From the NCBI GenBank assembly GCA_024500155.1, contig CM044867.1, forward strand, positions 13,467,632 through 13,531,631: a stretch of DNA of 64,000 nt, in the 5' to 3' direction. This DNA comes from Chenopodium formosanum. Taxonomy: Eukaryota > Streptophyta > Magnoliopsida > Caryophyllales > Amaranthaceae. A program made the translations under genes and the position numbers. Positions 43,956 through 55,655 of this stretch are shown here, in pieces. Under the pieces are notes generated by a model. That model was given only the letters and a program-made list of their open reading frames with translations. It was not told where the DNA came from and searched no databases. The first letter of the stretch is position 1; each line of letters opens with the position of its first letter.

Positions 43956-46194
43956 TGTAGAGAATATTTCAAGCATTATGATAACCCCAAACTTGAACCC
44001 CATTGTGATCATAGACTAAAGTACGGTGGCGTTCCAAAGGGAAAGACAAAGAGCAAAAAGAGTCGCCAACAAGTTTTAAGGAACTTGTAAACCCAAAAGA
44101 CAATCCAAAAGGACCATCAACTACTCCATAAGGTCTTGAACCAAATAGGGTCCGGGGATGAGGGTACGAATCCAATCTATAAAAGAAAGGACCCGCCCTA
44201 TAAAATAGGCCTCTACTTTGTTCTGCTCGTATTCATGTGCACTTTTCGAATAACATACAAACATCACATTAAACCTACCCTGTTTATCTATGTTGGTTGA
44301 ATATTAATGCACAAATAAGACTATTATTGGCGATCACTTGAGTTAAAATCACATTAATCTAAATCAAATTAATAATTATCTTATTAAGCGTGAATTCAAG
44401 TACAAATTCCCTTTAACAATCACAAAAGGTGTGATAAAGCAATAACAATAATATAAATCAAGCAACATAATAATAAACAATAAAGAATAATGATGACGAT
44501 GATAATAGCATGATAATAACATGATAAGGCATAATAAAGCTTAATAATAATAGCAAGATCCTAGGCATGATACTAATAAGATTAATAACGACTCCTAGCA
44601 TGTCACTAAGCAATAAAGATCAAAGCTTTAAACCTAACATGGTACTAACATGATATTAGAAATAATAAAAGGCACCCTAGGCATGAGACTAGAAAGCATA
44701 AAATAACACCCTAACATGATACTAGAAAGCATTAAAAACATCCTAACATGATACTAGGAATCATAAACAATAATAAGCATGCAATCTACATTGTGAAAGA
44801 AATAGGAAGTAAGCTAATCTACTTACTTTGAAGCCTCGTACCTCTTTCTAATAACAAAATACACAAGTTAGTAAACTTCAATGAAAATAATAAGAACAAT
44901 TAAATTATTAAATTAAAATCAAATTAAACAAAGTTTAGACTAGTTTTGGACCAAACTTTCAGAAAATATCAAACCTTGCACGTCTAGGGCGAAGGCAACT
45001 TCGAACTTGGCTAAGAAATTCTAAATCTTGTGAATGCGGAATATTGTATGTAAAAAAGGTTGGTTTAGAAAGAGTGGGAGAATGAAAGCATATATTGCTC
45101 AAGAGAGAAAAGAGAGAATTAAGGAAGAATTCATGAGAATTGATGATGACAATTGATTGAGAGAATTGATAGTAAGAATTGATGAAAGTTGATGAAAATT
45201 GATAGTTGATGATGAAAGTTGATTTTAGATTGATAGTTGATGAAAAGTTGATCGTAGATGAGAATTGATAGTAGTTGATTGAGAGAATTGATGAAGAAAA
45301 ACAGAGGTTCGGACCCTATTTACAAGAAAACAGTCGTTTCGCCATAAGACAGTTTTTTGTAGATTTTGTTTTAATCATATCTTTTGATCTAGAAGTCCAA
45401 ATAAGTCATATAATATGTCGTTGGAAAGCTCTTGAAGTCTACATTCTAATGCACTAGAATCAGATTAAAATATTTTGTAGATAAAAAGATATGGCCGAAA
45501 TAGTGAAAGGGTGTCAGTTTTGGATAGAGTTTCGTATATCTTTAATATCGTTTTCGTTATAGCTCGGATTTAATATTATAATATATCATTGGAAAGATAA
45601 TTTCAAGATCTATCTAACCGTATAAAACTTGGATAAAAAATATGAGGCACGAAAATAATATCTGACTATCTTTGAACATGTTTGAATCCTAATAAAATTA
45701 GGAAAGTTTTAAAAAAGGAAAGTTTATATTTAAATCAAATTTCATGATCTTATCTTTTCAAAAAGGATAATTAAGATATTTTAGAAACTTATAATAGATT
45801 CTAATCAATCCTAATTAGTTTAGGAATAGGATTAAACCTTTGGACCCTCCTCATGATCATTGGGTCGTAGGTAAAATTCGGTTTGGGCCCAATTTAGTAT
45901 TTTGGCCATAACTTCCTCATTATTCATCGGAATTGGGCTTATAATATATCGTTGGAAAGGTCTTTTCTAGCCCCATCCAACTACTCTATTATTGGACCCT
46001 TATCATGACCAAAATGAACTTAAATGGACGTTTTTATAAAAAAGAATTGGTTTTCGAAAACAGAAAGAAGGATTTTAATAAAAACTAACCGCAACACTTG
46101 ACTTTTCACACTTTTACCTCATTCGATTATGTTTTGACGTGAAAGATGTTCATCACTGGGTTTGGTTTTGGGGAGACACAAATGGGTGTCTACA
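43956..46194 (-). repeat. E complex 3' LTR
   Basis: 2239 bp, tgtag...gtctaca. Compared with 51072-53425 it lacks about 120 bp with the TGTCGC array near 45331 (junction around acagtc/gtttcg). It has a GATGAAAGTTGAT-like expansion at 45130-45290. Confidence 0.92.
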
Positions 46195-46212
46195 GAAGCC
46201 CCCACTTTGACT
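46195..46212 (-). promoter_or_regulatory. Polypurine tract of E
   Basis: On minus, caaagtgggggcttc lies immediately before the LTR start. The same segment recurs at 53426-53443 next to the middle LTR. Confidence 0.75.
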
Positions 46213-46465
46213 GAGTTTGGAGAAACTTATGTTTCGAAAATGAAAGTCAAAGTATCGATAGGGACGGAGAATGATTCAAAACGTTCTGCAATTCCAAATC
46301 ATTCTTATAATGCCGATACCTGCAAAACAATCATTATTTTAACAGATAAAAGAGTTAAGAAACGCGTATCTTGCACCGTCGAGCACACGTCTCTGGGGTA
46401 ACCGTTTTGTTGCATTTTGACGACCTTCTACAAGCTAGAGTACGCCATCTTGCTGTTGTTGATGT

Positions 46466-46900
46466 TCACTCGTCTCTGAACAATGAGGCTTTCTTGAGGA
46501 ATGTTCACTCGTCTCTGAACAATGGAGCTTTTTTGAGGAATGTTCACTCGTCTCTGAACAATGGAGCTTTCTTGATATGTCCACGCATCTCTGAACAATA
46601 GAGCTTGATGAAATGTCCACGCATCTCTAATCAAAAGAGCTTGATGATATGTCCAAGCATCTCTGAACAAAAGAGCTTTGATGATATGTCCACGCGTCTG
46701 AACAAAAAGAGCTTGATGATATGTCCACGTGTCTCTGAACAAAAGAGCTTTGATGATATGTCCACGTGTCTCTAACAAAAGAGCTATGATGATATGTCCA
46801 CGCGTCTCTGAACAAAAGAGCTTTGATGATATGTCCACGCGTCTCTAAACAAAAGAGCTTTGATGATATGTCCACGCGTCTCTGAACAAAAGAGCTTGAT
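46466..46900. repeat. Tandem array of ~36-bp units near E 3' LTR
   Basis: About twelve units of 35-39 bp, consensus near cacgcgtctctgaacaaaagagctttgatgatatgtc (written in parts: cacgcgtctctgaac, aaaagagctttgatg, atatgtc). Left units are more diverged (ttgaggaatgtt ending). It lies about 270 bp from the PPT, in the 3' untranslated region where Tat/Ogre elements are known to carry such arrays. Confidence 0.9.
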
Positions 46901-48445
46901 ACTTGAATGTTTGTTGCGATCGTTCGGTTGGCTGCGAATAGGAGCTTTGCTGAATGGTTGTATCCTGTAAAATCAAAAGAATTGCCAAAAGACTTTGCTG
47001 GTGTTTTTCTTAGGGTTGACCTAAGGCTTGATGTGTTTCTTAGGGTTGACCTAAGATGAATGATTGACTTGAGGTTAACTCAAGGTGAATTGACACGACA
47101 TGACTCAATGTACATGACTCGTATGGTGTGCGACTCGAAAATGCAAAAAAGAAAAAATTTTCATTTCCGTCATTTTTGCGGAGGGTACCGACTTTCTCCC
47201 AAAAAAGAAAGACGCGAAAAAGAATCGAAGTGTTTGATGGTGCATGTTGAATGAACTTAGTCAAGTATATGCATTTGATACTATCCCACAAGGTGCAAGG
47301 ATTAATTCATCCTAAACTATCTTAGTTGACTTGATTATGAAAGTATTTAGGTAACTTAGGCGCAGAGGCTAAGTACTTCATACTTTGGTACAATGATGAT
47401 TATAAGTGATGAGTGATGAATGATTTGACAAAGCTGCTTCAACGTTAACATTTCATGACAAAAGGTTCCTAATTGGAAGTTTATTTAGTCATGTATCCGT
47501 GAAGTGTGTGAAAGTGACACTAAAGTTAAGCTGCAAAGGCTAAGTGTATGGAAAAGTATTATTTGATAAGAGTCAAATAATGATGACTCTTAGGCTAAGT
47601 AGGCTAATGATGTAAGGATCAAGCCCCCAAGTCTAGCTCTAAGTGAATAGGGATGAGCATTGGAGATCCCTTGACATGATCATGGTGTAAGTGTGTGAAT
47701 GTGAAAATGAATGTATTTTTATTATGGCCGCACCTCATTGTGAGGTTGCCTACGTATCCGTTAGGAATCAGGCCAAACGTAGCTCTAGCCGAACCTCGCA
47801 CAAGTGTGTGTATACCTCAAAAAGGTCTTTTTTTAAGGGTTGTAACGTGGTTAGGCTAAAGGTTAGAGAAGAAGGGGATAAAGGCTCAAGACCCTGAATA
47901 AGCCCCCCAAGGTGTGCAACCTTGCTTTTGAATCTTATTTATTTTTATGCTTGAGGTTTCTCATTTTTTAGCTCTTTTTTTGTTTGCTCTTCTTTTTTTT
48001 TTGCTTTTGCATTTTTCATATTCGCATTTTTTTCTAAGTGTGGGCAATCCCGATCATGCGGACTATCACTCACTTGGTGTTCATGTTTCTCAGGCACGGT
48101 ACCGAGCACTCGATAAGAAACGCAATCTGAGACATGTTCTTATCAAAGATATTTTTATATCCAAGAGATTGGAACACTTGCCCTTTCGTACACTTTTAAT
48201 CATTTACTTATTTTTATTTTATTCTTTTGAGATCACTCAAGCTTTTGTATTTGGAACTTACATAAGTTACACACCATCCCTTCCCAAGGTTAAGTAGATG
48301 TGGGTTGAAAAATGAAAGGTCTATCGTTAGACGAGGCTCAAAGTGGTTTACCAAGAAAAAAATTATATTTAAAGGGTGAAGATGATATGACATGGCTACA
48401 AGGGGTGCGTCAAATCATTGGTATACCTTGTGCTTAATTCGACCT

Positions 48446-48448
<3 letters not shown>

Positions 48449-48499
<51 letters not shown>
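48449..48499. repeat. Poly(T) tract (about 51 T)
   Basis: An uninterrupted T run on plus (poly(A) on the element's sense strand). Likely a slippage-prone homopolymer. It could also be an assembly-length artefact. Confidence 0.85.
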
Positions 48500-48503
<4 letters not shown>

Positions 48504-49831
48504 TGTAATGCAATGATCATATGCAAGGAATGAAATGCTCATTTTATTAAGGGGAACAAAATAAAAAAAAACCTATGTAATAAATCTAAGGAAGACAAAA
48601 GGTGCCTATGCTAGACTTATGGGGGAAAGGTCTAAAAAAGAAAGAAGAAAAAAGCATGAAATCTTGGTGGGAAGCTTGCCTTGTATTTTGTCTCATCATT
48701 ACTCTTTTTTTTTATTATTATTATTGTCAATCACATGACTCAAACTCGATTCAACATGCATAGATGGGAAAAGATCATGAAAGAATGAATGGAATGATAT
48801 GTATGGAGAAAGAATGTAGTGAGTGGGAAGAAGATGTAGATAAAGAAATATGGAAGAATTAGGAAAAGAATGGACCCCCCAATTCAAATGACGGAAAAAC
48901 GACTCATGCATGAACCTAAGACATGGTCATGGTGACATATACAAAGTGTGTGCTAAGACTAATGAGTTTAGGTGACATGTTAAGACTCGCGTCATGACCA
49001 TGTGGCTAGACTATGTGACTAGACTTAAGCAAGGACTAAGTTAAGACTTCACGTATGTGCATTAAACTGGACAGGCTGTGGTATTTTAGTCATAACGTTT
49101 AATCTGTGACTCTAATTGGGATGAAACCAACGCCAAATTAAAGATAAAACTTGGGGCTACAGATCCATAGGTTGTACGACTCATGGTTCTTCCTAGAACT
49201 CCGGATATAACCAAAACAAGTTGACGCATGTGCAGTATACGGGAATAAAAATCCGGGTTGACTCAAAGGAACTATGACTCGACTTTAGGCTTGTTCATTA
49301 GTTCAAATTTATTAATTAATTAATTAATTAATTAAACAAAGTCTTTTAGTCATTGGTTAGTTTATTTAGACTTATTTACAAACACAAGTCAAACCAAAAG
49401 GTTAACACACATATAATATATACAAGCAAGGGTGCACAAGTAGTTCACATAGTCACAATATGATGAATTTCCAACCTAACCAAGGCTCTAGTTCTCTAAA
49501 GTTCGAGGATATGGGTTAAGTCAAAAAGGTCCATGGTTATGAATCCATATGCATTGCGCACAGGCCTACCGGGAGGGTTGGAGCGAATGGACAGGATTCC
49601 GCGAGTTCGTGATGAAATCGAACTCGACTCCATGGTTTGGTGGATTCACAAACTTTGCACGTACCTGAAGGAATTATGTCTTCGAAGTGCAATTACTAGA
49701 TATATCAAGGATCACTATTATGGAGATAATAAGTTCATTCTATTGGGGCGTCATCCTCTATTGCTAGACTATGAGAGATGATCTTTGGGCTAGTCAAATA
49801 GCCCAAAGCCCTTTAGAATGGATCCTATATT

Positions 49832-50449
49832 TGTCACACACAAGGTATTGGGTTAAGCAAGTAAGAGGCCCATTAATGGGCCTCATGAGCAATTAACTAA
49901 TCAAGAATTGGATTGGGCTAGCATAGTTAGATTGGAATTAGGTTTTGGGTTTTTGACATGGGCTCCTATTTAGAGATGAGATCTATAAATAAGATCCATG
50001 CCTAGGGTTTGTAGTAAGCAGTCATAATTCACACACTGTGAATTTTGACATCAAGGCAACCAATCCCAAAATCCAAATCCTCTCTCACATTCATGGCTCT
50101 CACTCCTCCCCCCTTTGGACTCACGGCCGGCCACCCCTTGGTGGCGCGTGTGGTGGTTCGTGGTGGTTCTTGGTTAGTATGTCGCTCTTCTCCATAGAAG
50201 GTCAATTGAAGGTTTCAATTGCAACTAAGTAGCATTAGTGGAGGTCTTAACTTGTGCCCGTGGACCAAGTAGAGGAATCACGCTTGGGGTTCTTTATCTC
50301 CTTTTGTTCTTGCTCGATCGCACGTGGAATCACGCTTCAAAGATACAATTATTTGTTCTTTATGTGTTATGCATTATATCCTTGGATTAGGTACTGTATG
50401 AATATGATTCATGTTTATTTCCGCTGCGTAGTACCTATAAACCCCTACA
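49832..50449 (+). mobile_element. Probable Copia LTR remnant inside E
   Basis: About 618 bp, with tgtcac at the left, TATA box tataaata near 49987, and the end tatttccgctgcgtag...acccctaca, which is typical of plant Copia LTR ends. The expected 5-bp duplication was not found (gtatc follows, but atatt or similar precedes), so boundaries are uncertain. No PBS follows. Confidence 0.5.
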
Positions 50450-50659
50450 GTATCCAAATTTGAACTTTGCACATGATAGTGGGATATTCCATTGGGCAGG
50501 TGAAGTAGGAACCCCCAGAGGGTTATTTCCATATGTAGAACACATATGGGTTCAGAAAAGTGAGAAAAGGACTCAATCCATAAGCAAAATCAAGCCAACA
50601 ATGCTAGAAATGGTCAAAAAAAGAAGGCAGACCCCTGGCTCGGTATTGGAAGAACTTGG

Positions 50660-50757
50660 CGCCAGACTACAGGGACTGTCGCTGCAAAAAAGCTCTTGTC
50701 GCCAAGCCACAGAACTGTCGCCAGGCGACAGAAACTTTTTACAGGCGACAAGCCCTG
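50660..50757. repeat. TGTCGCC/GGCGACA cluster inside E leader
   Basis: Motifs actgtcgc, cttgtcgcc, actgtcgccaggcgacag and aggcgaca repeat the array type of the E LTR. They lie about 300 bp from the PBS. It may be an internal copy or a fragment of another E-like LTR. Confidence 0.55.
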
Positions 50758-51048
50758 TTTTCTATACGCTAGTTCCTACACGCCTTGGCAAGTTTCTGTG
50801 TTCTTCGAATTTTCCAGATTTCGCATCATCTTTTCGATTCTAGTCATGAAAGATATTTCTCAAATTTCCTACGTGTAAAATTCCTATGGATTGACTCATG
50901 GGGTGCTCCCATGAGGACCTTTTAATGCATATGACAAGAATGTTAATCAAATCACGAACATGAAATACTTAGAATTTTTCGAGTCTCATCCGCTCATTCT
51001 AAATAATTGCCAAAATTAAATAAATTTCATGAATATAAATAGAAATCC

Positions 51049-51066
51049 TCCCCAGTGGAGTCGCCA
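51049..51066 (-). promoter_or_regulatory. Primer binding site of E
   Basis: On minus, tggcgactccactgggga lies five bases after the LTR end. Sites of this kind (tRNA-Arg type, from memory) are used by Tat/Ogre gypsy elements. The tRNA assignment needs a database match. Confidence 0.75.
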
Positions 51067-51071
51067 AAAAC

Positions 51072-53425
51072 TGTAGAGAATATTTCAAGCATTATGATAA
51101 CCCCAAACTTGAACCCCACTGTGATCATACACTAAAGTACGGTGGCGTTCCAAAGGGAAAGACAAAGAGCAAAAAGAGTCGCCAACAAGTTTTAAGGAAC
51201 TTGTAAACCCAAAAGACAATCCAAAAGGACCATCAACTACTCCATAAGGTGTTGAACCAAATAGGGTCCGGGGATGAGGGTACGAATCCAATCTACAAAA
51301 GAAAGGACCCGCCTTATAAAATAGGCCTCTACTTTGTTCTGCTCGTATTCATGTGCGCTTTTCGAATAACATACAAACATCACATTAAACCTACCCTATT
51401 TATTTATGTTGGTTGAATATTAATGCAAAAATAAGACTATTATTGGCGATCACTTGAGTTAAAATCACATTAGCCAAAACCAAATTAATAACAATCACAA
51501 TAATCAAATTCCCTTTAACAATCACAAAAGGTGTGATCAAGCAATAACAATAATATAAATCAAGCAACATAATAATAAACAATAATGAATAATGATGACG
51601 ATGATAATAGCATGATAATAACATGATAAGGCATAATAAAGCTTATTAATAATAGCAAGATCCTAGGCATGATACTAACAAGATTAATAATGACTCCTAG
51701 CATGTCACTAAGCAATAAAGATCAAAGCTTTAAACCTAACATGGTACTAACATGATATTAGAAATAATAAAAGGCACCATAGACATGAGACTAGAAATCA
51801 TAAAATAACACCCTAACATGATACTAGAAAGCATTAAAAACATCCTAACATGATACTAGGAATCATAAACAATAATAAGCATGCAATCTACATTGTGAAA
51901 GAAATAGGAAGTAAGCTAATCTACTTACTTTGAAGCCTCGTACCTCTTTCTAATAACAAAATACACAAGTTAGTAAACTTCAAAGAAAATAATAAGAACA
52001 ATTAAATAATTAAATTAAAATCAAATTAAACAAAGTTTAGACTAGTTTTGGACCAAACCCTCAGAAAATATCAAACCCTGCACGTCTAGGGCGAAGGCAA
52101 CTTCGAACTTGGCTAAGAGATTCTAAATCTTGTGAATGCGGAATATTGTATGTAAAAAAGGTTGGTTTAGAAAGAGTGGGAGAATGAAAGCATATATTGC
52201 TCAAGAGAGAAAAGAGAGAATTAAGGAAGAATTCATGAGAATTGATGATGACAATTGATTGAGAGAATTGATAGTAAGAATTGATGAAAGTTGATGAAAA
52301 TTGATAGTTAATGATGAAAGTTGATTTTAGATTGATAGTTGATGAAAAGTTGATCGTAGATGAGAATTGATAGTAGTTGATTGAGAGAATTTATGAAGAA
52401 AAACAGAGGTGCGGACCCTATTTACAAAAAAACAGTCCGGAAAATCATAGAATTTGATAAGGAATAAAACTCCACTCTGTCGCTAATCAAACCGACCTTG
52501 TCTCCAAAGATTTATCTTGTCGCTAGGCGACAGAGTCTGTCGCGAGGCGACAAGCCTGTCGTTTCGCGACAAGACAGTTTTTTGCGGATTTTGTTTTAAT
52601 CATATCTTTTGAGCTAGAAGTCCAAATAAGTTATATAATATGTCGTTGGAAAGCACTTGAAGTCTACTTTCTAATGCACTAGAATCAGATTAAAATCTTT
52701 AGTAGATAAAAAGATATGGCCGAAATAGTGAAAGGGTGTCAGTTTTGGATAGAGTTTCGTATATCTTTAATATCTTTTTCGTTATAGCTCGGATTTAATA
52801 TTATAATATATCATTGGAAAGATAATTTTAAGATCTATCCAACCGTATAAAATTTCGATAAAAAATATTAGGCACGAAAATAATATCTGACTATCCTTGA
52901 ACATGTTTGAATCCTAATAGAATTAGGAAAGTTTTAAAAAACGAAAGTTTAATTTATATTTAAATCAAATTCCATGATCTTATCTTTTCAAAAAGGATAA
53001 TTAAGATATTTTAGAAACTTATAATAGATTCTAATCAATCCTAATTAGTTTAGGAATAGGATTAAACCTTTGGACCCTCCTCATGATCATTGGGTCGTAG
53101 GTAAAATCCGGTTTGGGCCCAGTTTAGTATATTGGCCATAACTTCCTCATTATTCATCGGAATTGGGCTTATAATATATCGTCGGAAAGGTCTTTTCTAG
53201 CCCCATCCAACTACTCTATTATTGGACCCTTATCATGGACCAAAATGAACTTAAATGGACGTTTTTGTAAAAAAGAATTGGTTTTCGAAAACAGAAAGAA
53301 GGATTTTAATAAAAACTAACCGCAACACTTGACTTTTCACACTTTTACCTCCTTCGATTATGTTTTGACTTGAAAGATGTTCATCACTGGGTTTGGTTTT
53401 GGGGAGACACAAATGGGTGTCTACA
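51072..53425 (-). repeat. E complex middle LTR (5' LTR of the retained unit)
   Basis: 2354 bp, full length. It keeps the TGTCGC array at 52476-52577 (ctgtcgc, cttgtcgctaggcgacag, ctgtcgcgaggcgacaag), which the 43956 LTR has lost. Confidence 0.92.
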
Positions 53426-54194
53426 GAAGCCCCCACTTTGACTGAGTTTGGAGAAACTTATGTTTCGAAAATCTTTTGTAGATAAAAAGATATGGCCGAA
53501 ATAGTGAAAGGGTGTCAGTTTTGGATAGAGTTTTGTATATCTTTAATATCTTTTTCGTTATAGCTCGGATTTAATATTATAATATATCATTGGAAAGATA
53601 ATTTCAAGATTTATCCAACCATATAAAATTTGGATAAAAATATTAGGCACGAAAATAAAATCTGACTATCTTTAAACATGTTTGAATCCGAATAGAATTA
53701 GGAAAGTTTTAAAAAAGGAAAGTTTATATTTAAATCAAATTCCATGATCTTATCTTTTCAAAAAGGATAATTAAGATATTTTAGAAACTTATAAAAGATT
53801 CTAATCAATCCTAATTAATTTAGGAATAGAATTAAACCTTTGGACCCTCCTCATATCATTGGGTCGTAGGTAAAATCCGGTTTGGGCCCAGTTTAGTATT
53901 TTGGCCATAACATCCTCATTATTCATCGGAATTGGGCTTATAATATATCGTTGGAAAGGTCTTTTCAAGCCCCATCCAACTACACTATTATTGGACCCTT
54001 ATCATGTTCCAAAATAAACCTAAACGGACGTTTTTATAAAAAAGAATTGGTTTTCGAAAACAGAAAGAAGGATTTTAATAAAAACTAACCGCAACACTCG
54101 ACTTTTAACACTTTTACCTCATTCGATTATGTTTTGACGTGAAAGATATTCATCACTGGGTTTGGTTTTGGGGAGACAAAAATGGGTGTCTACA
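53426..54194 (-). repeat. Repeated PPT segment plus truncated LTR of E
   Basis: 53426-53471 repeats the first 46 bp of the internal region at 46195. At 53471/53472 it jumps into LTR sequence matching about 45470 onward and runs to the LTR end gtctaca at 54194. The bases aaaat are shared at the junction, consistent with a microhomology deletion. Confidence 0.85.
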
Positions 54195-54199
54195 GGTTC

Positions 54200-55497
54200 T
54201 ATTTGCCCATAACACCTCTAGGACTAGGTCAGCCCATAGGCCCTTGTGTTCCTCCAGTTTTCTCTACAGGGTTGTTAATCAGCTAATTTGCTGCTTCTGC
54301 TTGGCCATTACTCTGCGGGTGCCAGACTGAGGCGCTTGCATGGTATCACAGTCGAACTAACACCCGTGGTCAAAGACTGTGCACTGTGGCACTCCGAACC
54401 TTGTGATGATGTTCTTTCATATGAATGTCCTTACTTGGACTGCCTTTATGTATTTAGTAGGCTCAGCATCTATCCACTTGGTAAAATAATCTACTGCCAC
54501 AATAAGGTAATTCCTGCCCGCCGACCTACTGGTGAAGGGTCTCAATATGTCCATTCCTTACTGAGCAAATGGGATCGGGCTGAGGACTGGGGTCGGATCA
54601 TTTGCAGGCTGGTTTATGACTGGGGAATATCTTTGACACTTGTCACACTTCTTCACATATGCCAGTGCGTCTTACGTCAGAGTTGGCCAGTATGCACCTC
54701 TTTTGAGATCTTCTACTCCCAATGCCTTTCCACTAATGTGGTTGGCACATATCCCTGAGTGTGCTTCTTCCCTGATCCTCTCCTGCTCCCATTCGGGGAT
54801 ACACTTTAGCAGTGGTTTTGAGAAGCCCTTCTTGTTAAGCTCCCCATTCATTACCACGTACCGGTTGGCGTCTTTCTTAACTTTCTTACCTTGCACTTCG
54901 TCGTCTGGTAGCGAGCCGTGAACTTTGTACGCCATAATGTCTGCGAACCAAGCTCGTTGCTGCCCGATGCAGTTCACCTGCTCCTTTTCAGCGATACTGC
55001 TTTCTTCCAAGACTTCCATAATCACCGTCCTCGTGAGGCTCAGCGGGGTAGAACTGGCTAAGTTTGATAAAGCGTCAGCCTAGGAGTTTCCTACTCTAGG
55101 GACCAAGTCTATTTGGAAGTGAACTAGATGGGCTGCCAGTTCCTTTACTTTAGTTACATACTTCAACATGGTGGATTCCCTAATCTCATACGCCCCCTTC
55201 AATTGACTGGCGACAAGTTGAGAGTTAGTCTTATGATGGACTTTCCTGGCTCCGGCTGCGATACTCATACGCAAGCCTGCCAGCATGCCTCGTACTCCGC
55301 CTCATTGTTTGATGCTCTGAATTTTAAGGTTATGGCGTACTCAAATCTATTTCCCTCTAGGGATGTCATTATGATCCCTGCTCCGCTCCCTGTTTGGGCC
55401 GAGGATCCATCTACTTCTACCTTCTAAATCCTAATGTCGTCCTCCTTCTCCTCATAAGAGGCTTCCACGATGAAATCTGCTAAGGCGTTCCAGACTT
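54200..55497 (-). pseudogene. Tat-type RNase H and integrase core of element F, several stops
   Basis: From about 55495 on minus: NALADFIVEASYEE (end of the RT/RNase H connection), then RNase H with VDGSSAQTGSGAG, ASNNEAEYEA and NSQLVASQLKG. A stop at 55080-55082 is followed in the same frame by ADALSNLAS. The integrase zinc domain has HSGICANH and CDKC (55025-54640). The core follows with GMDILRPF, VDYFTKWIDAEP and a decayed second Asp region (FGVPQCTVFDHG). It runs into WANRT at the E insertion site. Stops and small shifts make it inactive. The order RNase H-integrase identifies gypsy, and the motif style fits Tat. Confidence 0.85.
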
Positions 55498-55655
55498 GAA
55501 AACCCCGGGTTTGGACCTGATCCGGACCGGGACCGAAAACCTTGATTTTCAAGGACCGGGACCCGACCTGAATCTATAGGTCCGGGTCAAGTCCGGTCCC
55601 AACAGGTCCGGATCAGGTCGGTTTTCAGGTCCGGTCATGTTTATGTACACCCCTA
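55498..55655. mobile_element. Possible hAT-like non-autonomous fragment
   Basis: Sequence rich in ggtccggrtc/gaccgggacc repeats ends tgtacacccctag, like the inverted end taggggtgtaca of many plant hAT MITEs. The opposite end and an 8-bp duplication are not visible. It sits between broken F and truncated Copia D. Confidence 0.35.

Larger units (their letters stand above)
46195..51071 (-). other. E internal region without coding capacity
   Basis: Only short ORFs occur. It holds a 36-bp tandem array (46466-46900), a run of about 51 T (48449-48499), a Copia-like LTR remnant (49832-50449), a TGTCGC cluster (50660-50757) and the PBS. On plus, 47731-47781 reads cctcattgtgaggttgcctacgta, continuing to aatcaggcc; from memory similar wording recurs in plant gypsy elements. 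Confidence 0.7.
43956..54194 (-). mobile_element. E complex: rearranged dimer of non-coding gypsy element (LARD-like)
   Basis: Order on plus: full LTR 43956-46194, internal 46195-51071, full LTR 51072-53425, 46 bp of 3' internal sequence (53426-53471), partial LTR 53472-54194. One TSD pair bounds the whole. The internal region has a PPT and a PBS but no retroelement ORF. The extra partial LTR with a repeated PPT segment shows a former LTR-internal-LTR-internal-LTR dimer, in which one internal copy and part of an LTR were deleted. The PBS suggests the Tat/Ogre group. Confidence 0.88.

Noticed and set aside
46428..46875. 136- and 82-codon repetitive ORFs on minus
   Set aside because: They are readings of the 36-bp tandem array. 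The unit length is often a multiple of three, which leaves frames open by chance.
46466..46900. Short regular repeats resembling a CRISPR array
   Set aside because: Units are contiguous without unique spacers, diverge gradually and lie in a plant retroelement.
49533..49781. 82-codon ORF (starts MVMNPYALRTGLPGG)
   Set aside because: Isolated within non-coding E internal DNA, with no recognisable motif and no second copy in the window. Coding support is insufficient.
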